Source: Taeniopygia guttata
Lineage: Eukaryota > Chordata > Aves > Passeriformes > Estrildidae
Length of the DNA stretch: 64,000 nucleotides
Assembly: GCF_048771995.1 (NCBI RefSeq)
Contig: NC_133026.1
Coordinates: 13,418,001-13,482,000, forward strand
Direction of reading: 5' to 3'
Part shown: positions 39,830-52,131 of the stretch, in pieces
Numbering within the stretch: position 1 is the first letter of the stretch
How the letters are laid out: every line of letters starts with the position of its first letter
Notes under the pieces: generated by a model
Databases searched by the model: none
What the model was told of the DNA's origin: nothing
The model's input: only the letters and a program-made list of their open reading frames with translations
Translations under genes and position numbers: made by a program

Positions 39830-42660
39830 GCATGACCAGCAAGTACTGTCCCTTTAGCATTGAAATAAATAATATTAATTACAAACTTTGATAGCAAAAA
39901 TGAAGCTAAAAAGCACTAAACTTGAAAGAGGGGCTATTTGAAGACAAGAAGAGAAGGAGGAAGCCTAGTCAAAGTCACCTGGTAAAATACTAAACTAATT
40001 TACACAAAGATAGGCATTTCTGCAAAGAGAAAGTTAAAATTATTCTTCCCCAGTCATAAAAACACATAGAAAACATAAATTCAACAAAAAGTATGAATTT
40101 GGATCCCTTTCCTCCCATCCTATGGAAAACAACAAATTGCTCATTCTTAGAAATTACAACAACCTTGTCAAATAAAAAAAAAAATAAGCTATGCAGAATC
40201 CTCCAACAGATGACTCTTGAAGTCCAATTACAGAGCACTCCTGTTTTCAGAAGACAGAATGGGGGAAAAAAACTTTATCATTATTATTATTAATACTTAA
40301 TACGTCAGCCCTCTCAGCATGTGACATACCATAATATATGAATGGTCAATCAAACCATTAAAAAGTTTATTGATGTTGAAACTGAAACACTGATGGGGAT
40401 CGGTTCCTGAAATATCTCAGAACTAAGCAAGTAGGCATGAAACAAGCTAACCCTACAAATGAGATTGGAAATTACAGGAACCACAAACTCAGTTGGCTGC
40501 TTATGTTTAACAATGTATTGATTGTTCTGGGTAAAAAAATTGCAGGTGTTATATAGCTTTGGGAAAGGCCTCTGAAAATATTTCTAACACATGGAAGACA
40601 AAAATATATGAAGAAATGAAAACCAAATCTCCTCTTTAGGATAGGCATATGCTGCTGCTAATTCAGAGGCCAGGTACTACTAAGGTTTTGGAATCCTTTA
40701 GTTTTCACGACTCCCACAACAGGAAAAAAACCAAAAAATACAAACAAACAAAAAAGGTTTAAGAGACTCAAACCCAATATAATGTTTTAAGAGTTTTTAA
40801 TACATTGTTTATTATATCTGCTGCGTATTTAATGGTTAATATCTACTTTTGCCTCTAGACTGGACAGTGCAATTCTTGCTATCTCAAAGCTGTATGGCTG
40901 TTTCAAACAATTTATTCACCCTCTGGCAGTCCAGACTGTTGTTATACAAAATTAAATACAGTCTCTATAAAATACAGCCTTTAGTAGTTATCAATTTACC
41001 TTTCTGAAGAGGTTAGGATTTGTTCTTGCTTTACAGGAACTTGAGAACCTACACAATTCTCTTATGATACAGACTCAGATATGGGAAGCCCTACAGTTGG
41101 AGCTTCATAGTAGCTCCATTTCAAGCTCATTCCCAGCTGATTCCCAGAGGGAAGAAGCAATAACTTAATTCATAGTGGTAAAAAACCCAGCCTAATTGCC
41201 CTTTTCCTGCACCAGTGACACAGCCACTTCACAGACAAAACATAAAGGAGCTTTCAACTGCAAAGTAAGGAAAGACTATCCAGTTTCTCTCTTAAAGCAT
41301 GCCGGAATCCCCATGTAATTATACCAAGATCTCAAAGCCAGCCCTGATAATTAATATTTCTAGAGACTGAAAGACCCTTAAATTAAATTTCCAAGAAGCA
41401 GGACTAACACAGAGGATGCAAATTTGCTGCATTTCTACTTTGGGGTAGGGAATTCTTCATGGAGAAGCAGATTTCAAGCTCACTGTCTCTGGAAATAAAT
41501 ATACAAGCATAAACAAATATACAATTTACAAGCATTCCCCAAGATAAAATCAAAACACACTGTACATTTTATGTCCCACAGTACCACTGCTTGATAAATA
41601 GCACAGTCATTTCCCAAATTGCCAAATGTTAAAAAATTTGAAGTCCTTCACACATTTCTGAAGGCTGGTATTCACATGGCCGCTTGGCACCAACTGCACA
41701 AGAAATGTTTTAATATTATAGCTCTGTATTGGTTACCTGTTGGTTAACTGTTTCTTAGAAATAAACCAACTGACACAGTCTTTTCAGAATGCAAACAAAA
41801 TATGATCATACCAGAAATTTTGCCTACTATAGGCACATTATGGCAGACAGAGATAAAACCCATGGGGCTCCAGCCTGCCACAGCCCCAGATGATATCAGT
41901 GTTCAACTTCAGAGCACACATGAGTGGCTTTGAAAGGAGACACTGTGATCTGAGCTGGCAGACTAGAAAGGAAAATTCAAGCCCTTAAAAGGGATTGTAT
42001 GGTTGAGATAAATGAGCACAGGTGTCACAAGTTTAGCTGGAATTAGCATCAGAATTTGGGACTTTTGAGAATTTAGAATGTTTAACATCTGTAAATAAAT
42101 TAATCCAGTGAAGGAAAAAATCTGTAAAAAAATAACTTAATTACCTGGCAGTTATGTTTCTCCACTGAAGAAGCAAAGATTAGAAAGAGACAGAACACAC
42201 ACAGACACTCCCTTCCAAGGGATCAATGTGCCCACAGGGACCAGGGTTAACCCTGAAGCTGTTTTGCTCTCAGCATACTGCAATTCTGTTCTGACTTCAG
42301 TTTAGCTAGTAAAGGAACAACCTCTGCATTACAGCATCCAGCAACAGGCTAAAGCAACCTTAAAAAAATAAGCTCCACTTCTTTGTGATAAAAAAGCAGT
42401 TTGCAGCAATTTCGTTAATCAATATAAAACGAATATTTTAAACATTTAAATGCTAAAGCATACAGATGTAATTTGGTGTTCCCCTAAAAATAACATATCT
42501 CAAATTTCCCGGGGGAAAAAAAGCCATTCAATCATACGCTTGAAGCCTACTGAATCATTTGCTTTCTTCAAAGGGGACAAGAAAAAAACCCAGTCAAATT
42601 TTTCACACCCTTAAATGCTGTAACAGGTTTTAAAGACTGGTTTCCTGTAACTCGATTTCA
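39830..42660. other. Intronic unique sequence, no recognised feature
   Basis: AT-rich intron with short A runs. No coding frame, RNA gene or interspersed repeat was recognised. Confidence 0.5.
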
Positions 42661-42716
42661 GAGTGCTTAAAGTTACTTAAAGTTACTTAAGTTACAGAGT
42701 GCTTTCAGTTACTTAA
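42661..42716. repeat. Short tandem array of CTTAAAGTTA units
   Basis: GAGTGCTTAAAGTTACTTAA is followed by AGTTACTTAAGTTAC, then a second GAGTGCTTTCAGTTACTTAA. A 10-bp unit is repeated two to three times, and the whole block is then partly repeated. Confidence 0.8.
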
Positions 42717-45700
42717 ACAGAATAATAAGCACAGCAAGTCCTCTCTAACTTCTGTACACAATCCAGACTGTCCTTGTTCTTGCACTCCTTCCAGGGAGAT
42801 TTTGAGAATATAATTAAATTATTTATAGAAATTTTCATTTCAGGTAACTACTCACATCACATTTATGGTAAAGAAAACCAGCAGATGCCTATTTGTGAAA
42901 AAAAGTTAATTTGCATGATCAGGCATCAATTCCTAAATCAAAATTACAATAAAATATCTATTTCTTAGTTTGGATCATTTTAAGAAACATTAAAACATTA
43001 ATTAAACATTATTGGTCTCACTTCCTAGTACATTTACATTTCAAGGTGATGCATCTATTTTCTAAATATTCATCCATGTGAACTTCCTATATCAACCATT
43101 TAATAAGCAATGGTAATACAGAAACAGAGGGAGGGACAGGGACATTGTATCTGCTTAGAATCCCTAAAACCCTGTTTCAGGCCTCTTGCTGTATTTACAT
43201 GTATCCTTTAGTTCTCAACATCCTGCAGTGTATAAATGCCCAAAACTCCCAAACCATTCTCCATTGTTATAAGAATATACACATTTCTACACAAGCAGGA
43301 ATATGTAGGGATTGTCATTGTTACTAGAAGGATTACGTAATTTTTTTAAAAAGGTAAGAATGAGCACAGCATCACGTAGCGAAATTATGCAAAAGGGCAT
43401 TTTTCTCACAACAGTAGAGAAAAGACAAACTAAAAATACATAATCAAGAGGACTATAAAGGATCACTTGACATAGAAAACACTGGAAGTAAATTAATAGG
43501 ATTTCAATTGCAACAAGAAGCTTCTGAAAATATATTAATTTCAAAACCAGAATATTTTAACAGAATATTAACCAGAATATTCAGAACAAGGTAGAAATAA
43601 GAACAGTCATCCAGAAAGCTGACAATTCTTTAATAGTCTATAGGGCTTTCTACACAGCAGTCAGAATGAGGTAAGGCAGTCCAGCTGAAATAGAAAACAA
43701 GCAGTGTTCATGAGTAACAGAACTTTTTCTTTTAAGCATGAAAATCTATGATGAATACATCAATAATATTTCACAGGCAATACAATTAAAACTGAACACT
43801 AATAATCAAAGAGATAACATAATCTCATCAAAATGACAGAAGAGCAGCCTCACAGAGAAGCTAACTTTGTTAGCAGATACAGCTGAATGGATCAACACAA
43901 ACCAGAATTAATAATGTTAACACCTGTTTGGAATTAATTTTTTTAACTAGAGCAACATTCTTCCCCTCCCTAATGACAAAGTTAAAACAGGAAAAAGAAC
44001 TGAGAGTCTTGACAAAGCAAAGGCTTTAATTTTGTTAAATCTAAAAGCTTTCTGCTGCCTTTCCATCTGCCTCATTGGAATTTCAATGCCCATCACTGAA
44101 CAATTTCTAGTTAAAAAAACAATAATAGGACTACTGCCAATAGTGGACTCTGACTGTTCATCCATCAATTAAATATAGCCACTTCCAGGCAGAAACACAA
44201 CATGTGCTGCTGTACCTTGTCCCCAACACAGCTGTCACTGCTGCACACATTTAATGAAAGCAAGACAGAGAACCCACCCCAGAGAACAGCCCTGGGCAGG
44301 GACACAGCTAAAATGCCCATTTCCCATATAATACCCCATCTCACACTGTACACCTGCAATGGAGGTACTGATCAGTGGGTTCTCTCTCATCTTTAGATAC
44401 AAGAAAGTGCAAAAAGCCAAACAGTTGGTTATTAATGTTTAAAAACATTTACACTTAGGAAACAAACAGAAGTGAACATCTGAGACATCAGTGAAGTCAC
44501 AGGCAGTGACTACAAATAGATAACAGCAAGCAATAACAGAGAGCTCACAGAATAATACCACCTTCTGTCTATTTACTTTTATATCCAGACTTTTTGAGCA
44601 TCAGACAATATATGGACTTTCTTGGAATTTCAGTAATGCCTGGAAACAGCTTTTAAATGGTGACAGAACAGATTAAAAATTGACAAGATTTCAAACCTCA
44701 GAAAATGAACTGGGTATGGGACAGTTTGAAAATACTGATACCTACATTCTACAGGTTTTATCTGATGGGCTCCTCATTAGGTTTCAAATCAAGATATGCA
44801 AACAGACATGTACAAAATTTAAATCTTTTCTGTTTAACTGAACCAAAATTGCCAAGGTAAAAGTATTTTCTTAATCAGTGTTCTGGATAGGCTTTAGATA
44901 AAATCCATAAAATTAAGGTGCAGAATGTCACCTGTTGACTATCACAAAGTGAATATTCTGAACACTAATCTTCTGTGAAATACAATCTTTCAGGAGTTTT
45001 ATTCTATTCATTGAAAATGAAGGGGAACTGAAACAGTAACACCACAAATGCATGAGCACTTGACTGTGGTTTCAAATTGCAATATTGCTTCCTCCTTGAA
45101 TATCTGTCTTGTGAAAAAGTGCAGTATGGAATTCAGGGGTGGAGGAGGGGGAGGGGTAGTGATAGTTTTTTTTTCCTCTTAATTTATTGTTTAAGGTATC
45201 ATCAGATTTGATATACACAACTCAGTGGCTAGTCTTCAACTTTAGTTTAACCTCTGACTTTTACTTACCTTTCAAGTATGTAATTCTTGCAATTACTAAA
45301 GACACCTATATAACCAAGTGCAATATATTCTGGAAGAAAATGCTTCCTTTTATCCAGTAGAAATGTATTTCCCAACATAAATCCAGTTTTCAGTGTGTGC
45401 TAACAATGCTCCCCAATACACTGAGCAGCAAAACTCTTAACAGAAGTTTCATGTTTCCAGTTTCTTTCCCCCTTCACACACTGCTTAGGCAAGGAAAACC
45501 CAGACAGTGAAGCACCAGCTGATGACTCCACTGCATTCCTACCAAAGTGTAATTATAGGACATGCAATACTCAAATCATTCCCAGCATTCTATGCAAAAA
45601 AGTTGAGACTTAAAGAAACCATAAGTCTGTGTACAGCTCCTTCAGAAATCAGGAGGCCAACGCTAAAATATACTAATTACTGAGTTTTAGAAAGCCTATC

Positions 45701-48700
45701 CTAGTTCCATAGCTGAGAAATATGCCCCCTTGCTCCTCCTGTTAAGTCCAAATCAAACATCGGTCCTTATGGCCATGCAACTGTGCAGCACAAGCACTAA
45801 AATAATATTTCACACTGAAAATTCAACTTAATTTGGACATCCTTAGAAAGCATATTGTTTTTTAAAGTATAAAATTAGGTAAACAAAAAATAATTAGTAT
45901 GTTTTAACATTCTAGTCAACTCTGAAAACTTGTCACTGTGTGCTCATAGACCATCAATGCAGCCTAGGTCTTACAAAATTAAAGTGTCAAATACGTAAGG
46001 ATATCTGCTGCTCACACACCAGCACAGTTCTGTAGGACTCCAGCACATGCCCTTCTGCCTGGAAAATACAGGCACTCCAAAATAATCCCATAGACAAACT
46101 TACTTTCCTGTACCAGAAGCAATCCAAATCTAATACACAGGTTCATAAACAAGAAACTAATTTTTTTAAGGCTAGTACTATTTTCCCTTTGAAAAAAAAG
46201 TCACATCTAAAGACAGTTGTAATTCTTGCCTCTGTCTTAAATGTTTACAGGTATTCTCCAGTTCTGTAAAGCTCTTCTAATACAACACAGTGCAGATGGT
46301 CCTATGCACTTCCTCTGAGCAGCTGCTGCTGTCAGAGACATTGTCTTGGCCAACTGGGATTTCTCAAATTCTCTGCTATATGTGAATACAACACTTGAAA
46401 GACAAGTATGTAAGGCACTTTTTGGAAGGAAATAAAATTTAATGAAGGCTTATTCTATATTTGTTTTTTAATTTCATCGAGTAGTCAAGAAGTTTGGCTT
46501 TCTAAAAGTCAGTCTCATTTAGTGAGTATCTTAGCATAATATACACATAGCAAATACTCATCAATAAATGACAGAGGCAGGTATGGACCCCTAGTCTGAA
46601 GGTAGGGAGGGAGAGAGGAGACCAGTTGGTCAGCTACCTGTTAATACCCTTTCACTGAAAAAATATTTGAGATAGTAAAAAATCTGTCCTTTGCTAAAAC
46701 CCAGGTGGTTGAAAAGGTAGAAAGGATTTTTTTCCACAGCTCAAGCTTGTAGCTATTATCAAAACAGCTATAAATTAAACTCCAAGCAGAGATGAACTGA
46801 ACTTCACTCTAAAAGCAAAGAGCAAGACAAATGTGTAATTTAATGCCAACTTAGTCTTCAAAGGAAGACCAAAGTTGCTGATCTTGTCTTGGCTACATCC
46901 CAGCCAAGTGAGCCCACCACGTGCTGCTCACCTTGCAGGTCCCATAAGGCAGCTCTCAGCGTGTGTCCTTCACATCCTGACAGTCAGCACAGAACAAGGC
47001 ATCTTCAGCCAGGACTGGTGAGAATGAAGAACTCCTATATGAGCCAGGAACTAAGGACCAAACCCCAAAAGGATACCTTGGTTCTGACTGCAATCAAGAA
47101 GGTCATTTTTCATCCTTTCCCCCCCACCCTTTTTTTTTTTTTTGAGAACAAACAATAGAACTCAAGAAGATCTATTGTACAGTGTACAGAGTCATAAAGG
47201 AATTAGCAAAGTAAGTCTTTGGCTGTTATCAGCTCTATTTAATTTACACATTCCTGCCAGGAATCCATCTCCCTAGAGTTTCTACATTCACACAGAACCC
47301 TGAATTTTCTTTAACAAAAATGTTTTAGTTACGAGGGGTTTTATATAAATGCACATAAATATATGTATACATATGTACATGTACACAAAAAAAAAAAACA
47401 AAAACCAAAAACAAACCCCAAATAGCACTACAACTAAAATAAAATCTATTCCAAATCTTACTCTATTTTTTTACTTTATTTTCAAGGAAGCAATTTTATT
47501 ACAAGAACTAGATTAACTTTTTCTTTGGTCTAAACTGGCAGAAAATCTCTCCATTTCTCTTCTTGCAGGCCCCTGAAAAATTCCACACCTTGCAGGAATT
47601 GCCAGACCTCAGCTCTAACTCCAAGAGCTGCCTTGATACATCACCTTGGAAAATAGAGAGACAAATTTTCCTAAATGTGGTTCTACTAAATTCCCTGAGA
47701 AGAGTAGTGGAAGAAGCAAATTAGGGATGGTGTAACTTCTACTACAGTCTACAGTTCTAGTGAATATAGCAATTATTTCCCCACCCACTGTAAGTCTTCT
47801 AGCATGTTTTAAGGGCTTTACATTCTCTCACAAATGTTACTTGTTGACATGGAGATAGCTTTGCTTGAAAGATGCCAAATGATATTTTTAATTTTAGCTT
47901 GCAGCATCAAGGTATTGTCTTTAAAAATATTTAATATCAGGGAAATAAAAGAATTTCCATTAAAGGGAAGAGGACACATATTAACTTAAAAATAAATTCT
48001 GTTATACTAATAAGCACAAGCATAAACATATAAACTGTTGTTTATCACAACAACAACCTTCATTTGCAAGTAATTTCTGATTCTCCATTGTTTACTAGGT
48101 CAATGTAACACCACGGAAATGACAATGATCCCTTTTAATCAAAGGAATGAAGCTAATGAAAATAGTTAATGCTAATTACCAATATACTAACTATTTATTT
48201 AAAACACAAAGGCATGTGTTTGGACATAGCTGCTATATATTACCAAGGAAACTCTTTTTCCTTCCATCCATTTTAAATTCCATTAAACTCATCCCAAATT
48301 TAGTTAAGGCACCAAAAAATGCTATCATGACTGAGTCCTGGATAATAACTTCAGCTTGCTGCAGAAAGCTTACTTGTGGCAGAACAATAAACCTTGCCAA
48401 AAAGGGATAAACAGAAGACAAAAAAAGAAAGGATGCAAGAAAAATTTAGAGCATGAAAAAAGACCACCACACACAAACAGCAAGACAGACAAGTAATGCC
48501 ACTTAGCAGTCGCATAAAACTGGTTTTTCAAAACAAGACTTGTGTTTCTCTCTAAGCAATAAGTAAATATTGTCAAAGCTTACTTGAAAGATGCCACAGA
48601 GATCTTTTCAGAGATCAATCAGGTTCCTGGGTAAAATTTATTTTCCAGGTTACAATTACCAACTCTCTAGAAGACGTCAATAATAAAGTTTAATCAGTGC

Positions 48701-49188
48701 ACACTTGCATGCAATATGCATATTATTTTCTATCAGATACAAAGAAAAAGAGAACTGCAGCAAGCAATAGGAAGCTAATAGGACTATTTAGAAATCAGAT
48801 GTTATATTCTCTTTCAACAACTGCCTTGCTGAATACTAAGAGTCTTGCAAGAGCAAGTTCCATGTTCTGAATTACTTCAACAAGACTTATTCTCACATGG
48901 GCCCTGGTTAGAAAATTTACCACAGGAATTAACTCTTTGATAGCAACAAGCTTAGATGCTTTAGTATCATTGCAAATGTGTTTTACAGCCACCAATGCAC
49001 TTGAGTATACAGTTTACATGCACTGCTGAACTGAAGCTTCACACTTAATTATATACTGCTGCACCCCTGCCAAAGCATTTTCATCGTGAATTATCCCACC
49101 CCCCATTTGATAGTTACCCGTGACAGCTTATTTCTGGTATATCTGCATCAAAGCTATTTTACCTCAAAGAAAACCAGGATTAAAACCT
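42717..49188. other. Intronic unique sequence, no recognised gene
   Basis: AT-rich intron. A TATG/TACA-rich, alternating purine-pyrimidine stretch lies at 47349-47385 (including the palindrome GTACATGTAC), followed by an A-rich run to about 47430. A T run lies at about 47131-47143. Open frames are short and unrecognised. Confidence 0.5.
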
Positions 49189-49194
49189 CCCTGT
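49189..49194. repeat. Target-site duplication of the ERVK-type LTR, left copy
   Basis: CCCTGT immediately left of the LTR, identical to 49613-49618 on the right. Accepting it places the LTR 3' end at ...CAGTA. If a canonical CA terminus is required instead, the LTR would end at 49192 and no matching duplication is seen. Confidence 0.7.
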
Positions 49195-49612
49195 TACTGA
49201 AGCAGCGACCCTTGAAGGGGAAAGAACGTGCTCTGACTCCATGTTGCAGAAGGCTGAACAAATAGCTTTTATTAAGCTAAATTATATTACATTAATACTA
49301 TACTAGAACTATATCATACTAAAAAGGTACTAAAGAAAAACCCGTGGCTGTCTCCAGACAGTCATGACACAGCTTTGACCCAATTGGCCAATCAATACAA
49401 TCAACCATCACCAGTGTCCAATTAACAAATCACTCTTCAGTAAACAATCTCCATAACACATTCCACATGTGCCAAACAACAGGCGCAGGGAATTGAGATA
49501 AGAATTGTTTTCTTCTTTCTCTGAGCTTTCTCACTGCATCTCACAACTTCCCAAGAAAAATCCTGGGAGAAAGGATCATGTCTCTCTCTGTTAAGAGAAT
49601 GTGAATACCACA
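49195..49612 (-). mobile_element. Solo LTR, ERVK-type passerine endogenous retrovirus
   Basis: Read on the minus strand it starts TGTGGTATTCACATTCTC. It contains ACAGAGAGAGACATGATCC and CCCAGGATTTTTCTTGGGAA, then GGCCAATTGGGTCAAAGCTG, then a polyadenylation signal in GCTTAATAAAAGC (AATAAA at 49273-49268), and ends near GGGTCGCTGCTTCAGTA. I recognise this layout from memory as an abundant passerine ERVK LTR family. No internal retroviral genes flank it. A 6-bp direct repeat, CCCTGT, abuts both ends and fits the ERVK target-site duplication length. The element is in the same orientation as CCNY. Confidence 0.88.
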
Positions 49613-49618
49613 CCCTGT
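49613..49618. repeat. Target-site duplication of the ERVK-type LTR, right copy
   Basis: CCCTGT directly after the ACCACA terminus (the LTR 5' end on minus), matching the left copy exactly. Confidence 0.72.
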
Positions 49619-51472
49619 AAGAACTGAAAATGGCTCAAGCAAGTCAGCACATTCTCATGAAATATAGTTGCAGTAAAATATAATTTTTATTGAATAAATA
49701 AGACAAGTTATATAGCTAAAGCCACATTTGACAGTTTGCTGACTTAGCATGTGACATTCCCCCCAGCTTTGATTAGCACAGCATCACCAGTGTGAAGGTG
49801 GATGGAGATGATGGCATGGCCAGCAAGGGGAGCACAGCAAGCACTCATGGCCAGCTTTCTTTTTTTTTTTTTTCATGCAGCTTTCTGCAAAACACTTTTG
49901 AGAAGTAGCCAACAGGGATAGAGAGCTCTTCTGACCTACAAACAAAAGCCTTTGCCCAGACTAACAAAACCAAGAGAAGGAGGAGTAGCAGACGTGGTTC
50001 CAGCACTGCCTGGCAGGACAGGACTGGGCTGGACTCCGGGAACACAGTGACAGCACAACTGCCCTTCCTGCCCTGGCAGTCCCTCAGGGTGCCACCTGGT
50101 CTGCCAGGTAACCCTGGCCAGAAGAGGCCAGCCACCAATCCCACTGGGCACATTCCCACTCCTTCGATAGAAAGAAAACCGTTTCCAGAAAGAGACCCTG
50201 TCTTTCCATTAGGACACACCAAATCAGTCAGATTTGAGTCCCCTAACAGAAACCAAGAAGGTTCTTCATTTGCATGAGGAAAGAAATGCAAAAACACATG
50301 GTTAGAGAAGATTTACATACAGCTGGACACATTGAATAATGGGCAGAGTATCAATTACAAAGATGTAATTACCAGGGAATTTCTTCCATGAAATGCAGAT
50401 CTTAAGACTCCTACCGACTAACTCTCTTTTCAGCTTTTTATTCAAAAGAAAGCAGTGTATATGCATTCCACACTCTTTAAAAAGAAAAAACCTACACAGC
50501 TTCACAGCCTGTTTTAAGAATTACAACTCATGCACCATGGTTTATTTGTTATCCCAAACTGTAATTCAGGACAAACATTCATCATAAAACACACATCTCC
50601 AAAAGATATTAAGAAAATTATAGGGATTAAAATGCACTTGGAAGTCCAAAGACACAATGCAGAAACACAGAAATCTTACCAATTTGTGGATAACCATCAC
50701 ATAGATCCAAGAGAACTATTTGCTTGTTCGTAAAACATGTAGGAGAGGGTGGAAAGTAGGAATGTGCAGCAAATGTTGAAGTGAAAACATGACATAAGAT
50801 AATACAGGGCTTTGAATTCAGTGTTGCCAACTATGATGTCACCCTGGAATCTTCACTGACCCTTCACTCCTTCTGCTCTAGAACAAACTGAAATTGTTGT
50901 GCACTCATCATCGCTCAAAAACAACTGCAAAACAGAAGGGGTCAAGTAAGAGGAGATGAGACCAGGGACAGGATGTCTGTAGGGTGTGGGCAGAAGAAGG
51001 TTGGGCTGAGCACAGGCAGAAGGCAAGTAAGGCAGATTATGGCAGAATGGCACAAAACAAAGGGGAAGGGGGGAAAGGCGATAAAAATCAGACAGTCTTG
51101 GTAAAGCAATAAGGATGGAGGAGTAATCAAAAATCATTGGAAGAATGACCAAAAAGGAATATATTTATCTTTCAGCTCAAAGCTGCTTTTACCATTGTAC
51201 TAGCAACACGCCAGAAACCAATTAACTTCTAACTTTAAAAATACTATATTCCAAGAGGTTTGTTAAACATAAGACCTTAAGAACAAAGTTTCCATTCAAG
51301 ACCACACACAGACACAAAAATAAAATAACTGGGGGCAGAATCTGCTACCTAACTACAGCCCGCTCTTCTACCAAAGCCCAGAGTTTCCTGAAGCTCACAG
51401 ATATCCCAAGGACAAATGGCACACTGGGCTTGCATCGGTGGTTACCCAGCAGCAGAGCTGACCTCGGCTGCC
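49619..51472. other. Intronic sequence, no recognised gene
   Basis: Includes a 14-nt T run at 49860-49873 and a somewhat GC-richer segment at about 49960-50150, where overlapping frames on both strands stay open (150 codons on minus from 50297). Their translations show no domain I recognise. The remainder is AT-rich. Confidence 0.5.
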
Positions 51473-51474
51473 AG

Positions 51475-51731
51475 GGGCAGCAGGACACCGGGGCACAGGG
51501 GCAGCAGGACACAGGGACACTGGGACAGGAGGACACTGGGACACTGGGACAGGAGGACACCGGGGCACAGGGGCAGCAGGACACCGGGGCACAGGGGCAG
51601 CAGGACACCGGGGCACAGGGGCAGCAGGACACTGGGACAGGAGGACACCGGGGCACAGGGGCAGCAGGACACAGGGACACTGGGACAGCAGGACACAGGG
51701 ACACTGGGACAGCAGGACACAGGGACACAGG
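51475..51731. repeat. G-rich minisatellite, 8-bp subunits in 24-bp units
   Basis: About 260 bp built from 8-mers of the type GGGGCAGC, AGGACACC, GGGGCACA and variants GGGACACT, AGGACACA, GGGACAGG. Most are arranged in 24-bp triplets, with a few partial units of 8 or 16 bp. The plus strand is G-rich, so the CCNY pre-mRNA carries the C-rich CCCTGTGTCC-type strand. Five overlapping frames of about 120-170 codons exist only because the repeat lacks stop codons; their Pro-Cys-Ala-Val or Gly-His-Arg periodic translations are not genes. Confidence 0.97.
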
Positions 51732-52084
51732 GGGCCATGGCCAGGCCATGCTGCACAAACCCTTCCTTGGTGCAGGGATGCCACAGCCAGCGCCTTCTCT
51801 GCAGCACCAAGGCCTGGCAGCTGCCACAGCACCAGCACCGTTCCTCACTTGAGTAACCACCCTGTACAGTCAGTAAGAGTAATTTGCTTTTTCCCTATAT
51901 TAACAAATACATTGGTACATCCATGGGAGCCATTTTGACATAATCAACACAAAATCAGAGACAAAAGAACTACAGAAGTGCTTCCTTAAGTTCTCTTCTT
52001 CTTTTCTACCACAATCATACATACATAATTTCACTGCTGTTGAACTGCAAATTTAGATTCAAAAATTAAAACATGCAGTAAGGA

Positions 52085-52131
52085 GAAAAAAAAAAGGTAA
52101 CAACAACAAAAAAAAAAAAACAAACCACAAC
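52085..52131. repeat. A-rich / (CAA)n low-complexity tract
   Basis: Two A runs separated by GGTAACAACAACA. Possible degenerate poly(A) microsatellite; no retroposed body was recognised. Confidence 0.8.

Noticed and set aside
51345..51860. Five overlapping frames of 120-170 codons on both strands
   Set aside because: They consist of the 8/24-bp minisatellite; the periodic Cys-Pro-Val or Gly-His-Arg translation arises from a stop-free repeat unit.
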